DNA of 64,000 bases, from contig CAWJCU010000003.1 of NCBI GenBank assembly GCA_963841455.1, positions 372,001 to 436,000 of the forward strand, read 5' to 3'. The stretch comes from JAWVFM01 sp963841455. GTDB lineage: Bacteria > Actinomycetota > Thermoleophilia > Solirubrobacterales > 70-9. Shown one piece after another: positions 14,085 through 22,983 of this stretch. The position numbers were made by a program, and so were the translations under genes. Within the stretch, counting starts at the first letter, position 1, and the number at the start of each line of letters is the position of its first letter. The notes below the pieces were generated by a model. The model was not told where the DNA came from. It did no database searches and saw only the letters and a list, made by a program, of their open reading frames with translations.

Positions 14085-15041
14085 GTGCCGGAAGCACCGC
14101 CCAAGCCGGAGGAGCACGACCAGCTCTCGAAGGACCTGGTGGCGGCCGCGACAGCGATCTACGGCGTGCACGACGGTCGCCGCGCCCTCCACGCGAAGGG
14201 GATCTGGTGCGAGGGCACGTTCACGGCCACCGAGGAGGCCGGGCGCCTCTCTCGCGCGGCGCACTTCAGCGGCGACGCGGTCCCGCTTCTCGTCCGGTTT
14301 TCGAACGGCAGCGGCAACCCCGACTCCAACGATGCGAGCCGGGAGGCGCGGGGAATGGCGGTGAAGCTCCGCCCGGCCGGCGGCGACGAGACAGACATGC
14401 TGGCGACGACCGCGCGCGCATTCTCAACCCGGACCCCCGAGGAGTTCCTCGAGCTCCTGGAACTGCGCAAGCCCGACCCCGAGACGGGTCAGCCGGATAT
14501 GGAGAAGCTCGGCGCATGGCTCGGAGAGCACCCGGAGGCGCAGCCGTCGATCGCCTCGACGATGGGCATCGAGCCCCCCGCGAGCTTCACCCGCGTCCAC
14601 TACTACTCGCCGCACACGTTCAAGCTTCTCGACTCCGATGAGGGGGCGACCTGGATCCGCTTTCGCTGGCGGACGGAGGACGGCGAGGAGGAGCGGATCG
14701 CCGACGACGACGCCCGCGCCAAGGGCCGCGACTACCTCTTCGACGACCTTCGCGAGCGCCTGGCGAATGGCCCCATCCGCTTCACCCTCCTCCTCCAGCT
14801 CCGCCCGGACGGCGCCTCGCTGGTCGACCCGAGCGAGGTCTGGCCGGACGACTCCGGCCTCGTGGAGGCCGGAACGCTCGAGATCACCGCGATCGTCGAC
14901 GACCCCGAGGGGGACGGTCACATCGAGGTGTTCGACCCGCTCCGCCTCGGTGACGGAATCGAGCCTTCGGACGATCCGGTGCTCCACGCGCGGCGGACGT
15001 CGTACTCGGTCTCCGCGTACCGGCGCCTGGGCGAGCGCTAA
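14085..15041 (+). CDS. Small catalase-related heme peroxidase
   Basis: A 318-aa member of the truncated catalase family (catalase-related peroxidases, SrpA-like), which uses heme to break down peroxides. Present are the distal His region (ALHAKGIWCEGTFTAT), the RFSNGSGNPDSNDASREARGM block (R-x-S, Asn and the G-A-R-G motif of catalases), and near the C-terminus ARRTSYSVSAYRRLGER, which supplies a Tyr as proximal heme ligand. It lacks the extra domains of full-length catalases, as is normal for this group. No signal peptide, so cytosolic. GTG start 6 nt after TACGTT. The antiporter gene follows after 12 bp and may be cotranscribed. Confidence 0.85.
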   Translation: MPEAPPKPEEHDQLSKDLVAAATAIYGVHDGRRALHAKGIWCEGTFTATEEAGRLSRAAHFSGDAVPLLVRFSNGSGNPDSNDASREARGMAVKLRPAGGDETDMLATTARAFSTRTPEEFLELLELRKPDPETGQPDMEKLGAWLGEHPEAQPSIASTMGIEPPASFTRVHYYSPHTFKLLDSDEGATWIRFRWRTEDGEEERIADDDARAKGRDYLFDDLRERLANGPIRFTLLLQLRPDGASLVDPSEVWPDDSGLVEAGTLEITAIVDDPEGDGHIEVFDPLRLGDGIEPSDDPVLHARRTSYSVSAYRRLGER

Positions 15042-15053
15042 GTCCCCCCGCCC

Positions 15054-16235
15054 TTGATCGACGCCACCTCGTTCCTCGTCATCGTCGCGACCGCCGCCGC
15101 GGCCGGCATTGCGGCGACGGTGCTCGAGCCGCGCTTCGCAATCCCGGTCGTTGTGCTCGAGCTCCTGCTCGGGATCATCATCGGCCCCGAGATCGCCGGC
15201 CTCGCGAAGGTCGATGCGTTCTCGACCTTCTTCGGGAACCTCGGCCTGGGGATGCTGTTCTTCTTCGCGGGCTACGAGATCGACTTCGAGCGCATCAAGG
15301 GGAGCCCCCTCGCGCGAGGCGGCGCGGGCTGGGTGCTCTCACTCGCTCTGGCTTACGGGATCGCAGGCCTCCTGTCGGCCGGCAACGTCATCGTCTCCGA
15401 CCTCTACACGGGCTCGGCGATCGCGACAACCGCGATCGGGACGCTGATCCCGATTCTCCGCGACGCGGGCGAGACCAAGACCCGCTTCGGGACATATCTG
15501 CTCGCGGCCGGCGCCGTCGGAGAGTTCGGTCCGATCCTCATCGTCACGCTGCTGCTCTCCACGACGCACCCGCTCCACGAGGCAGTGATCCTCGTGGCGT
15601 TCGTCGTCGCGGCCGTTCTGCTTGGTGTCTTCTCGGTGCGCTCGGCCTATCGCGGGTGGCCGGCGCTCGAGCGCACATTCGAGTCGTCGAGCCAGCTCGC
15701 CGTGAGGCTCGCCGTTGTGCTCGTCTTCGGCCTCGTGGCGCTCGCCTCGCAGCTCGGCCTCGACCTGCTCCTCGGTGGCTTCGTCGCCGGGATGATCACC
15801 CGGGTCGCGCTGCGGGGCCACGAGCTCGCGATCCTCGAGTCGAAGCTGAACGCCGTTGGCTACGGCTTCCTGATTCCGTTCTTCTTCGTCACCAGCGGCA
15901 TGGCGTTCAACCTCGACGTCCTCGTCAACGACCCGACCGCCCTTCTGAAGCTCCCGATGTTCGCCGCCCTGTTCCTGGTCGTTCGCGGCGTTCCGGCCGT
16001 CGCGCTCTACCGCGACAAGTTCGACCTTCGCGACCGCGCCGCCCTGGGTGTGCTCTGCTCCACCGAGTTGCCACTGGTCGTCGCGATCACGACCCTCGCC
16101 CTGAGCCTCGGCGAGATGCGGCCCTCGACCGCGTCGGCGCTCGTCGGCGCCGCCATCATCTCGACGCTCATCTACCCGCTGATCGGCCTGCGCCTGCGCC
16201 GCGACCGGATCGTTCCTGACGAAAGGCTGGCCTAG
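15054..16235 (+). CDS. CPA2-family cation:proton antiporter
   Basis: Membrane transporter (393 aa, about 12 hydrophobic segments) of the Kef/CPA2 type that exchanges Na+ or K+ for protons. Features are VVLELLLGIIIGPEIAGL (helix 2 region), FFAGYEIDFERIKG, TAIGTLIPILRDAGETKTRFG and GGFVAGMITRVALRG. There is no C-terminal TrkA nucleotide-binding domain, so it is the short form. The start is TTG at 15054; no better start is seen before the catalase stop, and the peptide MIDATSFLVIV fits the first helix. It follows the catalase gene closely, and tRNA-Val lies 28 bp downstream. Confidence 0.85.
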   Translation: MIDATSFLVIVATAAAAGIAATVLEPRFAIPVVVLELLLGIIIGPEIAGLAKVDAFSTFFGNLGLGMLFFFAGYEIDFERIKGSPLARGGAGWVLSLALAYGIAGLLSAGNVIVSDLYTGSAIATTAIGTLIPILRDAGETKTRFGTYLLAAGAVGEFGPILIVTLLLSTTHPLHEAVILVAFVVAAVLLGVFSVRSAYRGWPALERTFESSSQLAVRLAVVLVFGLVALASQLGLDLLLGGFVAGMITRVALRGHELAILESKLNAVGYGFLIPFFFVTSGMAFNLDVLVNDPTALLKLPMFAALFLVVRGVPAVALYRDKFDLRDRAALGVLCSTELPLVVAITTLALSLGEMRPSTASALVGAAIISTLIYPLIGLRLRRDRIVPDERLA

Positions 16236-16263
16236 GGGCGGCGAGCGCCATAATTTCGCGCCC

Positions 16264-16336
16264 GGGCGGTTAGCTCAGTTGGGAGAGCGCCTGCCTTACA
16301 AGCAGGAGGCCGGCGGTTCGAGCCCGCCACCGCCCA
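16264..16336 (+). tRNA. tRNA-Val (anticodon TAC)
   Basis: Standard 73-nt cloverleaf: acceptor 16264-16270 with 16329-16335, D-loop with GG, anticodon stem 16290-16294, anticodon TAC at 16297-16299, T-loop TTCGAGC, discriminator A. No CCA encoded. The likely -10 is CATAAT (16249-16254). It gives a normal reference for the unusual tRNA-like gene at 12438. Confidence 0.95.
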
Positions 16337-16455
16337 TGGCCCTAGCCGCAGCCGCCCGCGTCGCGGCGCGCGACCTCTCATATGCGTGGCGGTGGCAGGA
16401 ATTGCGTGTGCGCCGCGAAGCCTCTAAGGTGTTCGACGGCGGATTTCCGCTGCAA

Positions 16456-17703
16456 ATGGCGAGGAGTGCTATCCAGGGAAGACTCCGCGCCGGCGCCTTG
16501 GCGGGCATGCTGGCGCTCATGCTCGCGGCCACAGGACTGGCCGCGGCGGCGTCGCCGCGCGGCAGCGGCGGCACCGGCGCGGGCGGCGGGCACCATCACC
16601 ACCACGGTCACGGCCGCTCCGCGCGGGTGGGCCCCCTCGGCGGGCAGGGGATGTGGATCTGGCTGCTCGGGCACTCGAGCGGGGGGAGCGTGAAGGCGAT
16701 CGCGAAGCAGGCGCACGCCTCGGGTGTCGACACGGTCTTCATCAAGAGCTCCGACAGCACGAACGAATGGAGCCAGTTCACGCCCGGGCTAGTCAGCGCG
16801 CTGCATTCCCGCGGCCTCGACGTCTGCGCGTGGCAATACGTCTATGGCAGCCACCCCAGCGGCGAGGCGAAGCAGGGCATCAAGGCGAAGGCGGACGGCG
16901 CCGACTGCCTCATGATCGACGCCGAGGCCGAATACGAAGGCCGCTACGCCGCCGCCAGCATCTACATACGGAAGCTGCGGCACGGCGTCGGTCAGCGCTT
17001 CCCGATCGCCCTGGCGAGCTTCCCGTGGAATGACTACCACCCCGGCCTCCCTTACTCCGTCTTCCTCGGCCCGGGCGCCGCGCAGCACAACGCGCCGCAG
17101 GTCTACTGGAAGGCGATTGGGACCTCGCCTCAGAACGGCCTCGAGCACATGTTCATCCAGAACCGCGTCTACCGCCGTCCGATCGAGCCGCTCGGCCAGA
17201 CCTACGACAACCCTCCACCGCGCGAGCTGGCCGCGTTCCGCCACCTCACGATCTCCTACGGCTTCCCGGGGTATTCGTGGTGGTCGTGGCAGGCGACCGC
17301 GCCCTCGGAGTGGCAGCTGCTGGGCCGCCCGAACCACCGAGCGCACGGGTTCAAGAAGACCAAGGTGTATCCGAGCCTCCACCGCGGGAGCGCCGGCGAT
17401 CAGGTCATTTGGGCGCAGGAGCACCTGATCGGAGCGGGCGAGAGCGTCGGGGTTGACGGCCGCTTCGGCGCGCGCACAGAAACCGCGGTCGAGGACTTCC
17501 AGTCGCGACACAACATCACCCCGACCGGGACGATCGGCCCCTTCACCTGGAAGGCCCTGCTGCAGGTGAAGCCGGTTCGCATCGACTGGTCGAAACCCCA
17601 CAAGACGCTGACGAAGGCAGAGACGCCGCCGGGCGGAGAGCCGCTCTCGGCGTCGCTGCCGGCAGTCCGCAACGAGATCCCCTCGCACCCGCCGCCCGGC
17701 TGA
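16456..17703 (+). CDS. Secreted protein with peptidoglycan-binding domain and TIM-barrel-like domain
   Basis: A 415-aa exported protein. Residues 9-32 form a signal peptide (ALAGMLALMLAATGLAAAA), followed by a Gly/His-rich linker (GGGHHHHHGHG) that may bind metal. The middle (about 65-300) looks like a glycoside-hydrolase-type barrel (VDTVFIKSSDSTNEW, DCLMIDAEAEYEG, PQVYWKA, YSWWSWQA); acidic residues at strand ends fit a hydrolase, but the family is not certain. Residues 315-375 are a PG_binding_1 domain (LHRGSAGDQVIWAQ, GRFGARTETAVEDFQ). The product probably acts in the cell wall. ATG 16456 is chosen for the signal peptide. Between tRNA-Val and this start (16337-16455) I see only a small GCGGA-TT-TCCGC hairpin. 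Confidence 0.75.
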   Translation: MARSAIQGRLRAGALAGMLALMLAATGLAAAASPRGSGGTGAGGGHHHHHGHGRSARVGPLGGQGMWIWLLGHSSGGSVKAIAKQAHASGVDTVFIKSSDSTNEWSQFTPGLVSALHSRGLDVCAWQYVYGSHPSGEAKQGIKAKADGADCLMIDAEAEYEGRYAAASIYIRKLRHGVGQRFPIALASFPWNDYHPGLPYSVFLGPGAAQHNAPQVYWKAIGTSPQNGLEHMFIQNRVYRRPIEPLGQTYDNPPPRELAAFRHLTISYGFPGYSWWSWQATAPSEWQLLGRPNHRAHGFKKTKVYPSLHRGSAGDQVIWAQEHLIGAGESVGVDGRFGARTETAVEDFQSRHNITPTGTIGPFTWKALLQVKPVRIDWSKPHKTLTKAETPPGGEPLSASLPAVRNEIPSHPPPG

Positions 17704-17745
17704 GCCACACGGCTTCGTCCAGGGCCGGTGGCGTATAACCGCTTC

Positions 17746-19245
17746 GTGTCGACGATCGAGCTGAGCCCCGCCGGACTCCGCCCCGCCGACGTCGTCCAGG
17801 TCGCGCGCGACGGGGCTGAGGTACGACTCGGCGGCGAGGGCCGGGCCGCGATGGAGGCGAGCGCGGCCATCGTCGAGCGCCTCGCCGACTCCGATGAGCC
17901 CGTCTACGGCGTCTCGACGGGCTTCGGCTCGCTGGCGACGACCCCGATTGCGGCCGAGCGCCGCGAGGAGCTGCAGCGCTCGCTGATCCGCTCCCACGCG
18001 GCCGGCATGGGCCCGCCGGTCGAGCGCGAGGTGGTACGGGCGATGATGCTCCTGCGCGCCCGATCGCTGGCGATGGGCTACTCGGGAGCGCGGCCGATCG
18101 TGGCGGAGCGTCTCCTCGATTTGCTGAACCGGGACGTCACGCCGGTCGTACCGGAGCACGGCTCGCTCGGCGCGAGCGGCGACCTTGCCCCGCTGGCGCA
18201 CGTCGCGCTCGTCCTGATCGGGGAGGGAGAGGTGCTCGGCGACGCGGCCGAAGCCGAGCCGCTGACGCTGCGGGCGAAGGAGGGCCTTGCGCTCATCAAC
18301 GGCACCGACGGCATCCTCGGGATGCTCGTGCTCGCGTGCGAGGACATGCGAGCGGTCCTGCGCGCCGCCGACGTGGCGGCCGCGATGTCGGTGGAAGCAC
18401 TGCTCGGAACCGACCGAGCATTCGCCGGTGACCTGATCGCGCTGCGCCCGCAGGTCGGCCAGGCGGCGAGCGCCGCCAATCTCGCTCGCCTGCTCTCCGG
18501 CTCGGCGATCGTGGCCTCGCACCGCCACGACGATCCTCGCGTGCAGGACGCCTACTCGCTGCGGTGCGCGCCGCAGGTCCTCGGTGCCGCCCGAGACGCC
18601 CTCGCGCATGCCGACCGCATTGCCGACGCCGAACTCCGGTCGGCGATCGACAATCCGATGGTCCTGCCGGACGGACGGGTTGAGTCGTGCGGCAACTTCC
18701 ACGGCGCGCCGCTCGCGCTCGCCTGCGACCTGCTGGCGATCGCCGCCGCCGACGTGGGGGCGATCGCGGAGCGCCGGACCGATCGCCTCCTCGACGCGAG
18801 CCGATCGCAGGGGCTGCCCCCGTTCCTCGCGGCCGACCCGGGGGTCGACTCCGGGCTCATGATCGCCCAGTACACGCAGGCGGCGATGGTGGCTGAGAAC
18901 CGGCGATTCGCGGCGCCCGCGAGCGTCGACTCACTGCCGACGAGCGCGATGCAGGAGGACCACGTCTCGATGGGATGGGGCGCTGCCCGCAAGCTCCGCG
19001 CGTCGCTCGCAAACCTGACGCGCATCCTCGCGGTCGAGCTCGTTTGCGCGGCGCGGGCGCTCGACCTGCGGGCCCCGCTGCTGCCCGCGGCCGGCACGGC
19101 CGCGGCGCGCGACCTGGTTCGCACCGCCGCGGGCGGGCCGGGGCCCGATCGCTCGCCGGCGCCTGAGCTCGACAGGGTCGAGCGACTGGTCGGCGAGGGC
19201 GTGGTGGTCGCCGCGGTCGAGGGCGCGATCGGGGAGATGTTGTGA
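17746..19245 (+). CDS. hutH: Histidine ammonia-lyase
   Basis: First enzyme of histidine breakdown, removing ammonia from L-histidine to give urocanate. The cofactor-forming Ala-Ser-Gly is at residues 143-145 in GSLGASGDLAPLAH, which makes the MIO group by self-cyclisation. Other marks are YGVSTGFGSLA, QRSLIRSHAAG and MQEDHVSMGWGAA. At 499 aa it is of normal length. GTG 17746 is preferred over GTG 17728 because TATAAC (17734-17739) lies 6 nt before it, a pattern repeated at several other genes here; the -10 would be the hut operon promoter. hutU, def, hutF, hutI and a GNAT gene follow on the same strand. Confidence 0.95.
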   Translation: MSTIELSPAGLRPADVVQVARDGAEVRLGGEGRAAMEASAAIVERLADSDEPVYGVSTGFGSLATTPIAAERREELQRSLIRSHAAGMGPPVEREVVRAMMLLRARSLAMGYSGARPIVAERLLDLLNRDVTPVVPEHGSLGASGDLAPLAHVALVLIGEGEVLGDAAEAEPLTLRAKEGLALINGTDGILGMLVLACEDMRAVLRAADVAAAMSVEALLGTDRAFAGDLIALRPQVGQAASAANLARLLSGSAIVASHRHDDPRVQDAYSLRCAPQVLGAARDALAHADRIADAELRSAIDNPMVLPDGRVESCGNFHGAPLALACDLLAIAAADVGAIAERRTDRLLDASRSQGLPPFLAADPGVDSGLMIAQYTQAAMVAENRRFAAPASVDSLPTSAMQEDHVSMGWGAARKLRASLANLTRILAVELVCAARALDLRAPLLPAAGTAAARDLVRTAAGGPGPDRSPAPELDRVERLVGEGVVVAAVEGAIGEML

Positions 19246-19271
19246 GCGCGAGGCTCTACAAAGGAGCCGTT

Positions 19272-19304
19272 GTGTCGGCCGAGTGCGAACCCAAGAGACT
19301 GTGA
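19272..19304 (+). CDS. 10-codon leader ORF coupled to hutU
   Basis: GTG with Shine-Dalgarno AAGGAG (19261-19266) 5 nt upstream, coding for MSAECEPKRL, and a TGA stop that overlaps the hutU GTG (GTGA). The hutU start itself has only a weak AAGAG in front. A leader of the same length, position and overlap precedes hutI. The peptide may serve only to deliver ribosomes to hutU. Confidence 0.45.
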   Translation: MSAECEPKRL

Positions 19305-20980
19305 GCGGGCCGCGCGAGGTGCGGGCGCCCCGCGGTACCGAGCTCTCCTGCCGCGGCTGGCCGCAGGAGGCGGCGCTGCGGATGCTGATGAACAATCTCG
19401 ATCCCGACGTGGCCGAGCGTCCGGACGACCTCGTCGTCTACGGCGGGACGGGCCGCGCGGCGCGATCGTGGGACGCCTTCGACGCCATCGTCAGCGAGCT
19501 GCGAGATCTCAACGGCGACGAGACCCTCCTCGTCCAGTCGGGCAAGCCGGTTGGCGTCTTCCGCACCCACGAATGGGCGCCGCGCGTTCTGATCGCGAAC
19601 TCGAACCTCGTTCCGGAGTGGGCCACTTGGGAGGAGTTCCGCCGGCTCGAGGCAGAGGGCCTGACGATGTACGGCCAGATGACCGCAGGCTCGTGGATCT
19701 ACATCGGAAGCCAGGGGATCGTCCAGGGGACCTACGAGTGTTTTGCGGAGATCGCCCGGCGTCGCTTCGGTGGCTCACTCGCGGGGACGATCACGCTCAC
19801 CGCTGGTCTCGGCGGCATGGGAGGCGCCCAGCCGCTCGCGGTGACGATGAACGAGGGGGTCGCGCTCTGCGTGGAGGTCGATCCCGAGCGCATCCGCCGC
19901 CGGCTCGAGACGCGCTACCTCGATGAGGAGGCGGATGATCTCGAGGACGCGGTCGCCCGCTGCGAACGCGCCAAGGCCGAGCGGCGGGCGCTCAGCGTGG
20001 GCCTCGCCGGTAACGCCGCGGAGGTGCTGCCCGCCCTTCGGGAGCACGGCTTCGAGGCGGAGGTCGTCACCGACCAGACCTCGGCCCACGATCCTCTCAC
20101 CGGCTACATCCCGGCGGGCCTGACGCTGGAAGAGGCCGGCGAGCTCCGCTCCGCGGACCCGGACGAGTACGTGCGCCGCGCGCGGGCGTCGATCGCCGCC
20201 CACTGCTTCTCGATGGTCGCCTACAAGGACGCCGGGGCGGAGGTCTTCGACTACGGCAACAGCCTCCGGGCCGAGGCCAAGCTCGGCGGCTTCGAGCGGG
20301 CCTTCGACTACCCCGGCTTCGTCCCCGCGTACATCCGCCCGCTCTTTTGCACCGGCAAGGGCCCGTTCCGGTGGGCCGCGCTCTCGGGTGACCCCGCGGA
20401 CATCGCCGCGACCGACCGCGCGGTGCTCGAGGAGTTCCCGGACGACGAGGCGCTCGGGCGCTGGATTCGCCTCGCCGCCGCGCGGATCGCGTTCCAGGGT
20501 CTGCCGGCGCGGATCTGCTGGCTCGGCTTCGGCGAGCGCGCTCGGCTCGGTCTCCGGTTCAACGAGATGGTCCGCGCAGGCGAGATCTCAGCTCCGATCG
20601 TCATCGGCCGCGATCACCTCGACTCGGGGTCCGTCGCGTCTCCATACCGCGAGACCGAGTCGATGGCCGACGGCTCGGACGCAATCGCCGACTGGCCGCT
20701 CCTGAACGCGCTCGTGAACACGTCGTCGGGCGCATCTTGGGTGTCGATCCACCACGGGGGCGGGGTCGGGATCGGCCGCTCGATACACGCTGGCATGGTG
20801 TGCGTGGCCGACGGCACCGATCTCGCTCGCGAGAAGCTGGAGCGGGTGCTGACGAGCGACCCGGGGACGGGCGTGATGCGCCACGCCGACGCGGGGTACG
20901 AGTCGGCGCTGGCTGTGGCAGAGGAACGCGGGGTGCGCATACCGATGCGGCGGGACGATGATCAGCGAGGGAGCGAATGA
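19301..20980 (+). CDS. hutU: Urocanate hydratase
   Basis: NAD-dependent cytosolic enzyme that converts urocanate to imidazolone propionate, step two of histidine breakdown. At 559 aa it has normal length and strong family sequence: GTELSCRGWPQEAALRMLMNN at the start, YGGTGRAARSW, TLTAGLGGMGGAQPLAV, the conserved FCTGKGPFRWAALSGDP loop with the active-site Cys, and SIHHGGGVGIGRSIHAGMV. The GTG at 19301 was chosen because it gives the usual N-terminus (MSGPREVRAPRGTEL) and overlaps the leader ORF; a GTG at 19283 is also in frame. It is 55 bp from hutH. Confidence 0.95.
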   Translation: MSGPREVRAPRGTELSCRGWPQEAALRMLMNNLDPDVAERPDDLVVYGGTGRAARSWDAFDAIVSELRDLNGDETLLVQSGKPVGVFRTHEWAPRVLIANSNLVPEWATWEEFRRLEAEGLTMYGQMTAGSWIYIGSQGIVQGTYECFAEIARRRFGGSLAGTITLTAGLGGMGGAQPLAVTMNEGVALCVEVDPERIRRRLETRYLDEEADDLEDAVARCERAKAERRALSVGLAGNAAEVLPALREHGFEAEVVTDQTSAHDPLTGYIPAGLTLEEAGELRSADPDEYVRRARASIAAHCFSMVAYKDAGAEVFDYGNSLRAEAKLGGFERAFDYPGFVPAYIRPLFCTGKGPFRWAALSGDPADIAATDRAVLEEFPDDEALGRWIRLAAARIAFQGLPARICWLGFGERARLGLRFNEMVRAGEISAPIVIGRDHLDSGSVASPYRETESMADGSDAIADWPLLNALVNTSSGASWVSIHHGGGVGIGRSIHAGMVCVADGTDLAREKLERVLTSDPGTGVMRHADAGYESALAVAEERGVRIPMRRDDDQRGSE

Positions 20981-20984
20981 ACTC

Positions 20985-21028
20985 GAGTGGTCGATTGATG
21001 GGCCTATAGACCCCACAAATGACCACTC
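20985..21028 (+). promoter_or_regulatory. Long inverted repeat between hutU and def
   Basis: GAGTGGTC (20985-20992) and GACCACTC (21021-21028) are perfect 8-bp arms 28 nt apart. Inside, TGGG (20999-21002) and CCCA (21012-21015) can also pair, making a stacked stem. The surrounding 61-bp gap is less GC-rich than its neighbours. No U-tract follows, so an operator or mRNA-processing structure is more likely than a terminator. Confidence 0.5.
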
Positions 21029-21041
21029 TGCTCAAATCGCG

Positions 21042-21617
21042 ATGAGCGTTCGACCGATCCTCTCTATCGGTGACCCGGTCCTGAGGCAATGCTCCCGGGG
21101 GGTCACACCCGATGACCTGGGCTCCCCCGAGATTCAATCCCTCATCGACGACCTGATCGAGACCAAGCGCGCCGCTCACGGCGCCGGCCTCGCCGCCAAC
21201 CAGGTCGGTGCGACGGTTCGCGTCGCCGTCGTCGAGGTCGAGCCGAACAACCCGCGCTATCCCTACAAGCCGCCCGTCCCGCTGACCGTGATCGTGAACC
21301 CCGAGATCGAGCCGCTCGGCGACGAGACGTTCAGGGTCAACGAGGGCTGCCTCTCGATCCCCGGCCTGCGCGGCGAGCTCGACCGCCACCTCGAGGTCCG
21401 CGTGCGCTATCTCGACCGCGACGGCAACGAGCGAACCGAGGTCCGCCGCGGGCTCACCGCCGGGACCTTCCAGCACGAGGTCGACCACCTCGACGGCGTC
21501 CTCTTCGTCGACCTGGCGGACCCCCGGACGCTCGCCACGCCGGAGGAGTACGAACGCCATCAGCGCGCGAACTTCGAGCGCCGAGCTCGCGCGCTGGTCG
21601 ACCGGGTCGGGTCGTGA
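21042..21617 (+). CDS. def: Peptide-deformylase homologue inside the hut operon
   Basis: A 191-aa metallo-deformylase with all three family motifs: GAGLAANQVG, EGCLSIPG (Cys ligand) and QHEVDHLDG (His ligands and catalytic Glu). Ordinary Def removes formyl from the N-terminal Met of new proteins. Here the gene lies between hutU and hutF, and its stop overlaps the hutF start (GTGA). HutF makes N-formyl-L-glutamate, which needs a deformylase (normally HutG), and no hutG is visible. I infer that this copy may act as, or replace, HutG; the alternative is a housekeeping def placed here by chance. ATG 21042 gives the typical MSVRPILSIGDPVLR start. Confidence 0.9.
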   Translation: MSVRPILSIGDPVLRQCSRGVTPDDLGSPEIQSLIDDLIETKRAAHGAGLAANQVGATVRVAVVEVEPNNPRYPYKPPVPLTVIVNPEIEPLGDETFRVNEGCLSIPGLRGELDRHLEVRVRYLDRDGNERTEVRRGLTAGTFQHEVDHLDGVLFVDLADPRTLATPEEYERHQRANFERRARALVDRVGS

Positions 21618-22957
21618 AGACCGGAGGCGCCCGCAAGTTGTATTGGTGTGAGCTCGCATGGCTCGGGGGAGAGATCCCGGAGGCGAGCGTCGTCGTCACG
21701 GTTGAGGGTGACCGGATCGCGTCGGTCGCGCCGCGCGTGAGCCCGCCGCCCGGGGAGGCATCGCACCTCCTCGGCCTCACGATTCCAGGGCTCGCGAACA
21801 CTCACTCGCACGCCTTCCAGCGGGCGATGCGCGGTCGGAGCGAGGCCGGGCGCGGCGACTTCTGGAGCTGGCGCGACGCCATGTACGAGCTGGCCGGGCG
21901 CCTCGATCCCGAGGTCTACTTCACGCTGGCCCGCGCAACATTCGCCGAGATGGCTCTCGCGGGCGTCACATGCGTGGGCGAGTTCCACTATCTCCATCAC
22001 GCTCCGGGCGGTGTGCGCTACGACGATCCCAACGAGGTGGGCAAGGCGCTGATCGAGGCGGCGATCGAGGCCGGGATCAGGATGACCCTCCTCGACGCCT
22101 GCTACCTGCACGGCGGGATCGGCGAGCCGCCCAGCGACGTGCAGCGGCGCTTCTCCGACGGCGACGCCGAGGGCTGGGCGGGCCGCGTTAACGCTCTGTC
22201 CGGCGGCCCGCGCACGCGCATCGGGGCGGCGATCCACAGCGTTCGCGCGGTCGACCCCGACTCGGCCGCGAGGGTCGCCGAGTGGGCCGGCGACCGCCCC
22301 CTCCACGCGCACGTGTCGGAGCAGGTGGCGGAGAACGAGGCGAGCCTCGCGGCCTACGGGCGCACGCCGACGGAGGTGCTCGCCGACGCGGGTGCCCTCG
22401 GTCCCGCGTTCACCGCGGTCCACGCCACCCACCTCACCGCCACCGACCTGAGCGCGCTTGGAGGCTCGGGCGCGACCGTCTGCCTGTGCCCGACGACCGA
22501 GCGTGACCTGGCCGACGGGATCGGTCCGGCGAAATCCGTCCGCGACGCCGGCGCCCGGCTGGCCGTCGGCTCCGACTCGCATGCCGTCATCGACCCGCTC
22601 GAGGAGGCCCGCGCGATCGAGCTCGACGAGCGCCTCGCCTCCGGCCGGCGCGGCGGCTCCTCCGCCGCCGAGCTGCTCCGCGCCGCGACCGAGGGCGGTC
22701 ACGCCTGTCTCGGCTGGCCCTCGGCCGGGCGCATCGAGACGGGGGCCCTGGCCGACCTCGTCACATACCGCCTTGACTCCCAGCGCCTGGCGGGCACCTC
22801 CGTCGAGCACGCGATCCCCTCACTCGTGTTCGCGGGCACTGCCGCGGACGTCACGAACGTCGTGGTCGGAGGACGCGACGTCGTGCGCGGCGGCGCGCAC
22901 ACCCAACTCGACGTCGCCGGGGAGCTGAGCGGAGCGATCGGGGCGGTCTGGCGGTGA
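21614..22957 (+). CDS. hutF: Formimidoylglutamate deiminase
   Basis: Amidohydrolase that converts N-formimidoyl-L-glutamate to N-formyl-L-glutamate and ammonia, the marker of the five-step histidine pathway. At 447 aa it has the metal motif ANTHSHAFQRAMRG, the HutF-specific segment SWRDAMYELAGRLDPEVY, GEFHYLHHAPGGVRYDDPNE, PLHAHVSEQVAENE and VGSDSHAVIDPLEE. Close relatives (atrazine chlorohydrolase-type deaminases) lack the YELAG and FHYLHH blocks, so the assignment is firm. GTG 21614 overlaps the def stop by GTGA, which fixes the start and couples the two genes. Confidence 0.93.
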   Translation: MKTGGARKLYWCELAWLGGEIPEASVVVTVEGDRIASVAPRVSPPPGEASHLLGLTIPGLANTHSHAFQRAMRGRSEAGRGDFWSWRDAMYELAGRLDPEVYFTLARATFAEMALAGVTCVGEFHYLHHAPGGVRYDDPNEVGKALIEAAIEAGIRMTLLDACYLHGGIGEPPSDVQRRFSDGDAEGWAGRVNALSGGPRTRIGAAIHSVRAVDPDSAARVAEWAGDRPLHAHVSEQVAENEASLAAYGRTPTEVLADAGALGPAFTAVHATHLTATDLSALGGSGATVCLCPTTERDLADGIGPAKSVRDAGARLAVGSDSHAVIDPLEEARAIELDERLASGRRGGSSAAELLRAATEGGHACLGWPSAGRIETGALADLVTYRLDSQRLAGTSVEHAIPSLVFAGTAADVTNVVVGGRDVVRGGAHTQLDVAGELSGAIGAVWR

Positions 22958-22983
22958 GCGCGCAGCCCGAAAGAGGAGAGTTG

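Noticed and set aside
16336..16455. ATG at the tRNA-Val 3' end as start of the secreted protein
   Set aside because: It would add 40 residues before the signal peptide; ATG 16456 places the signal correctly.
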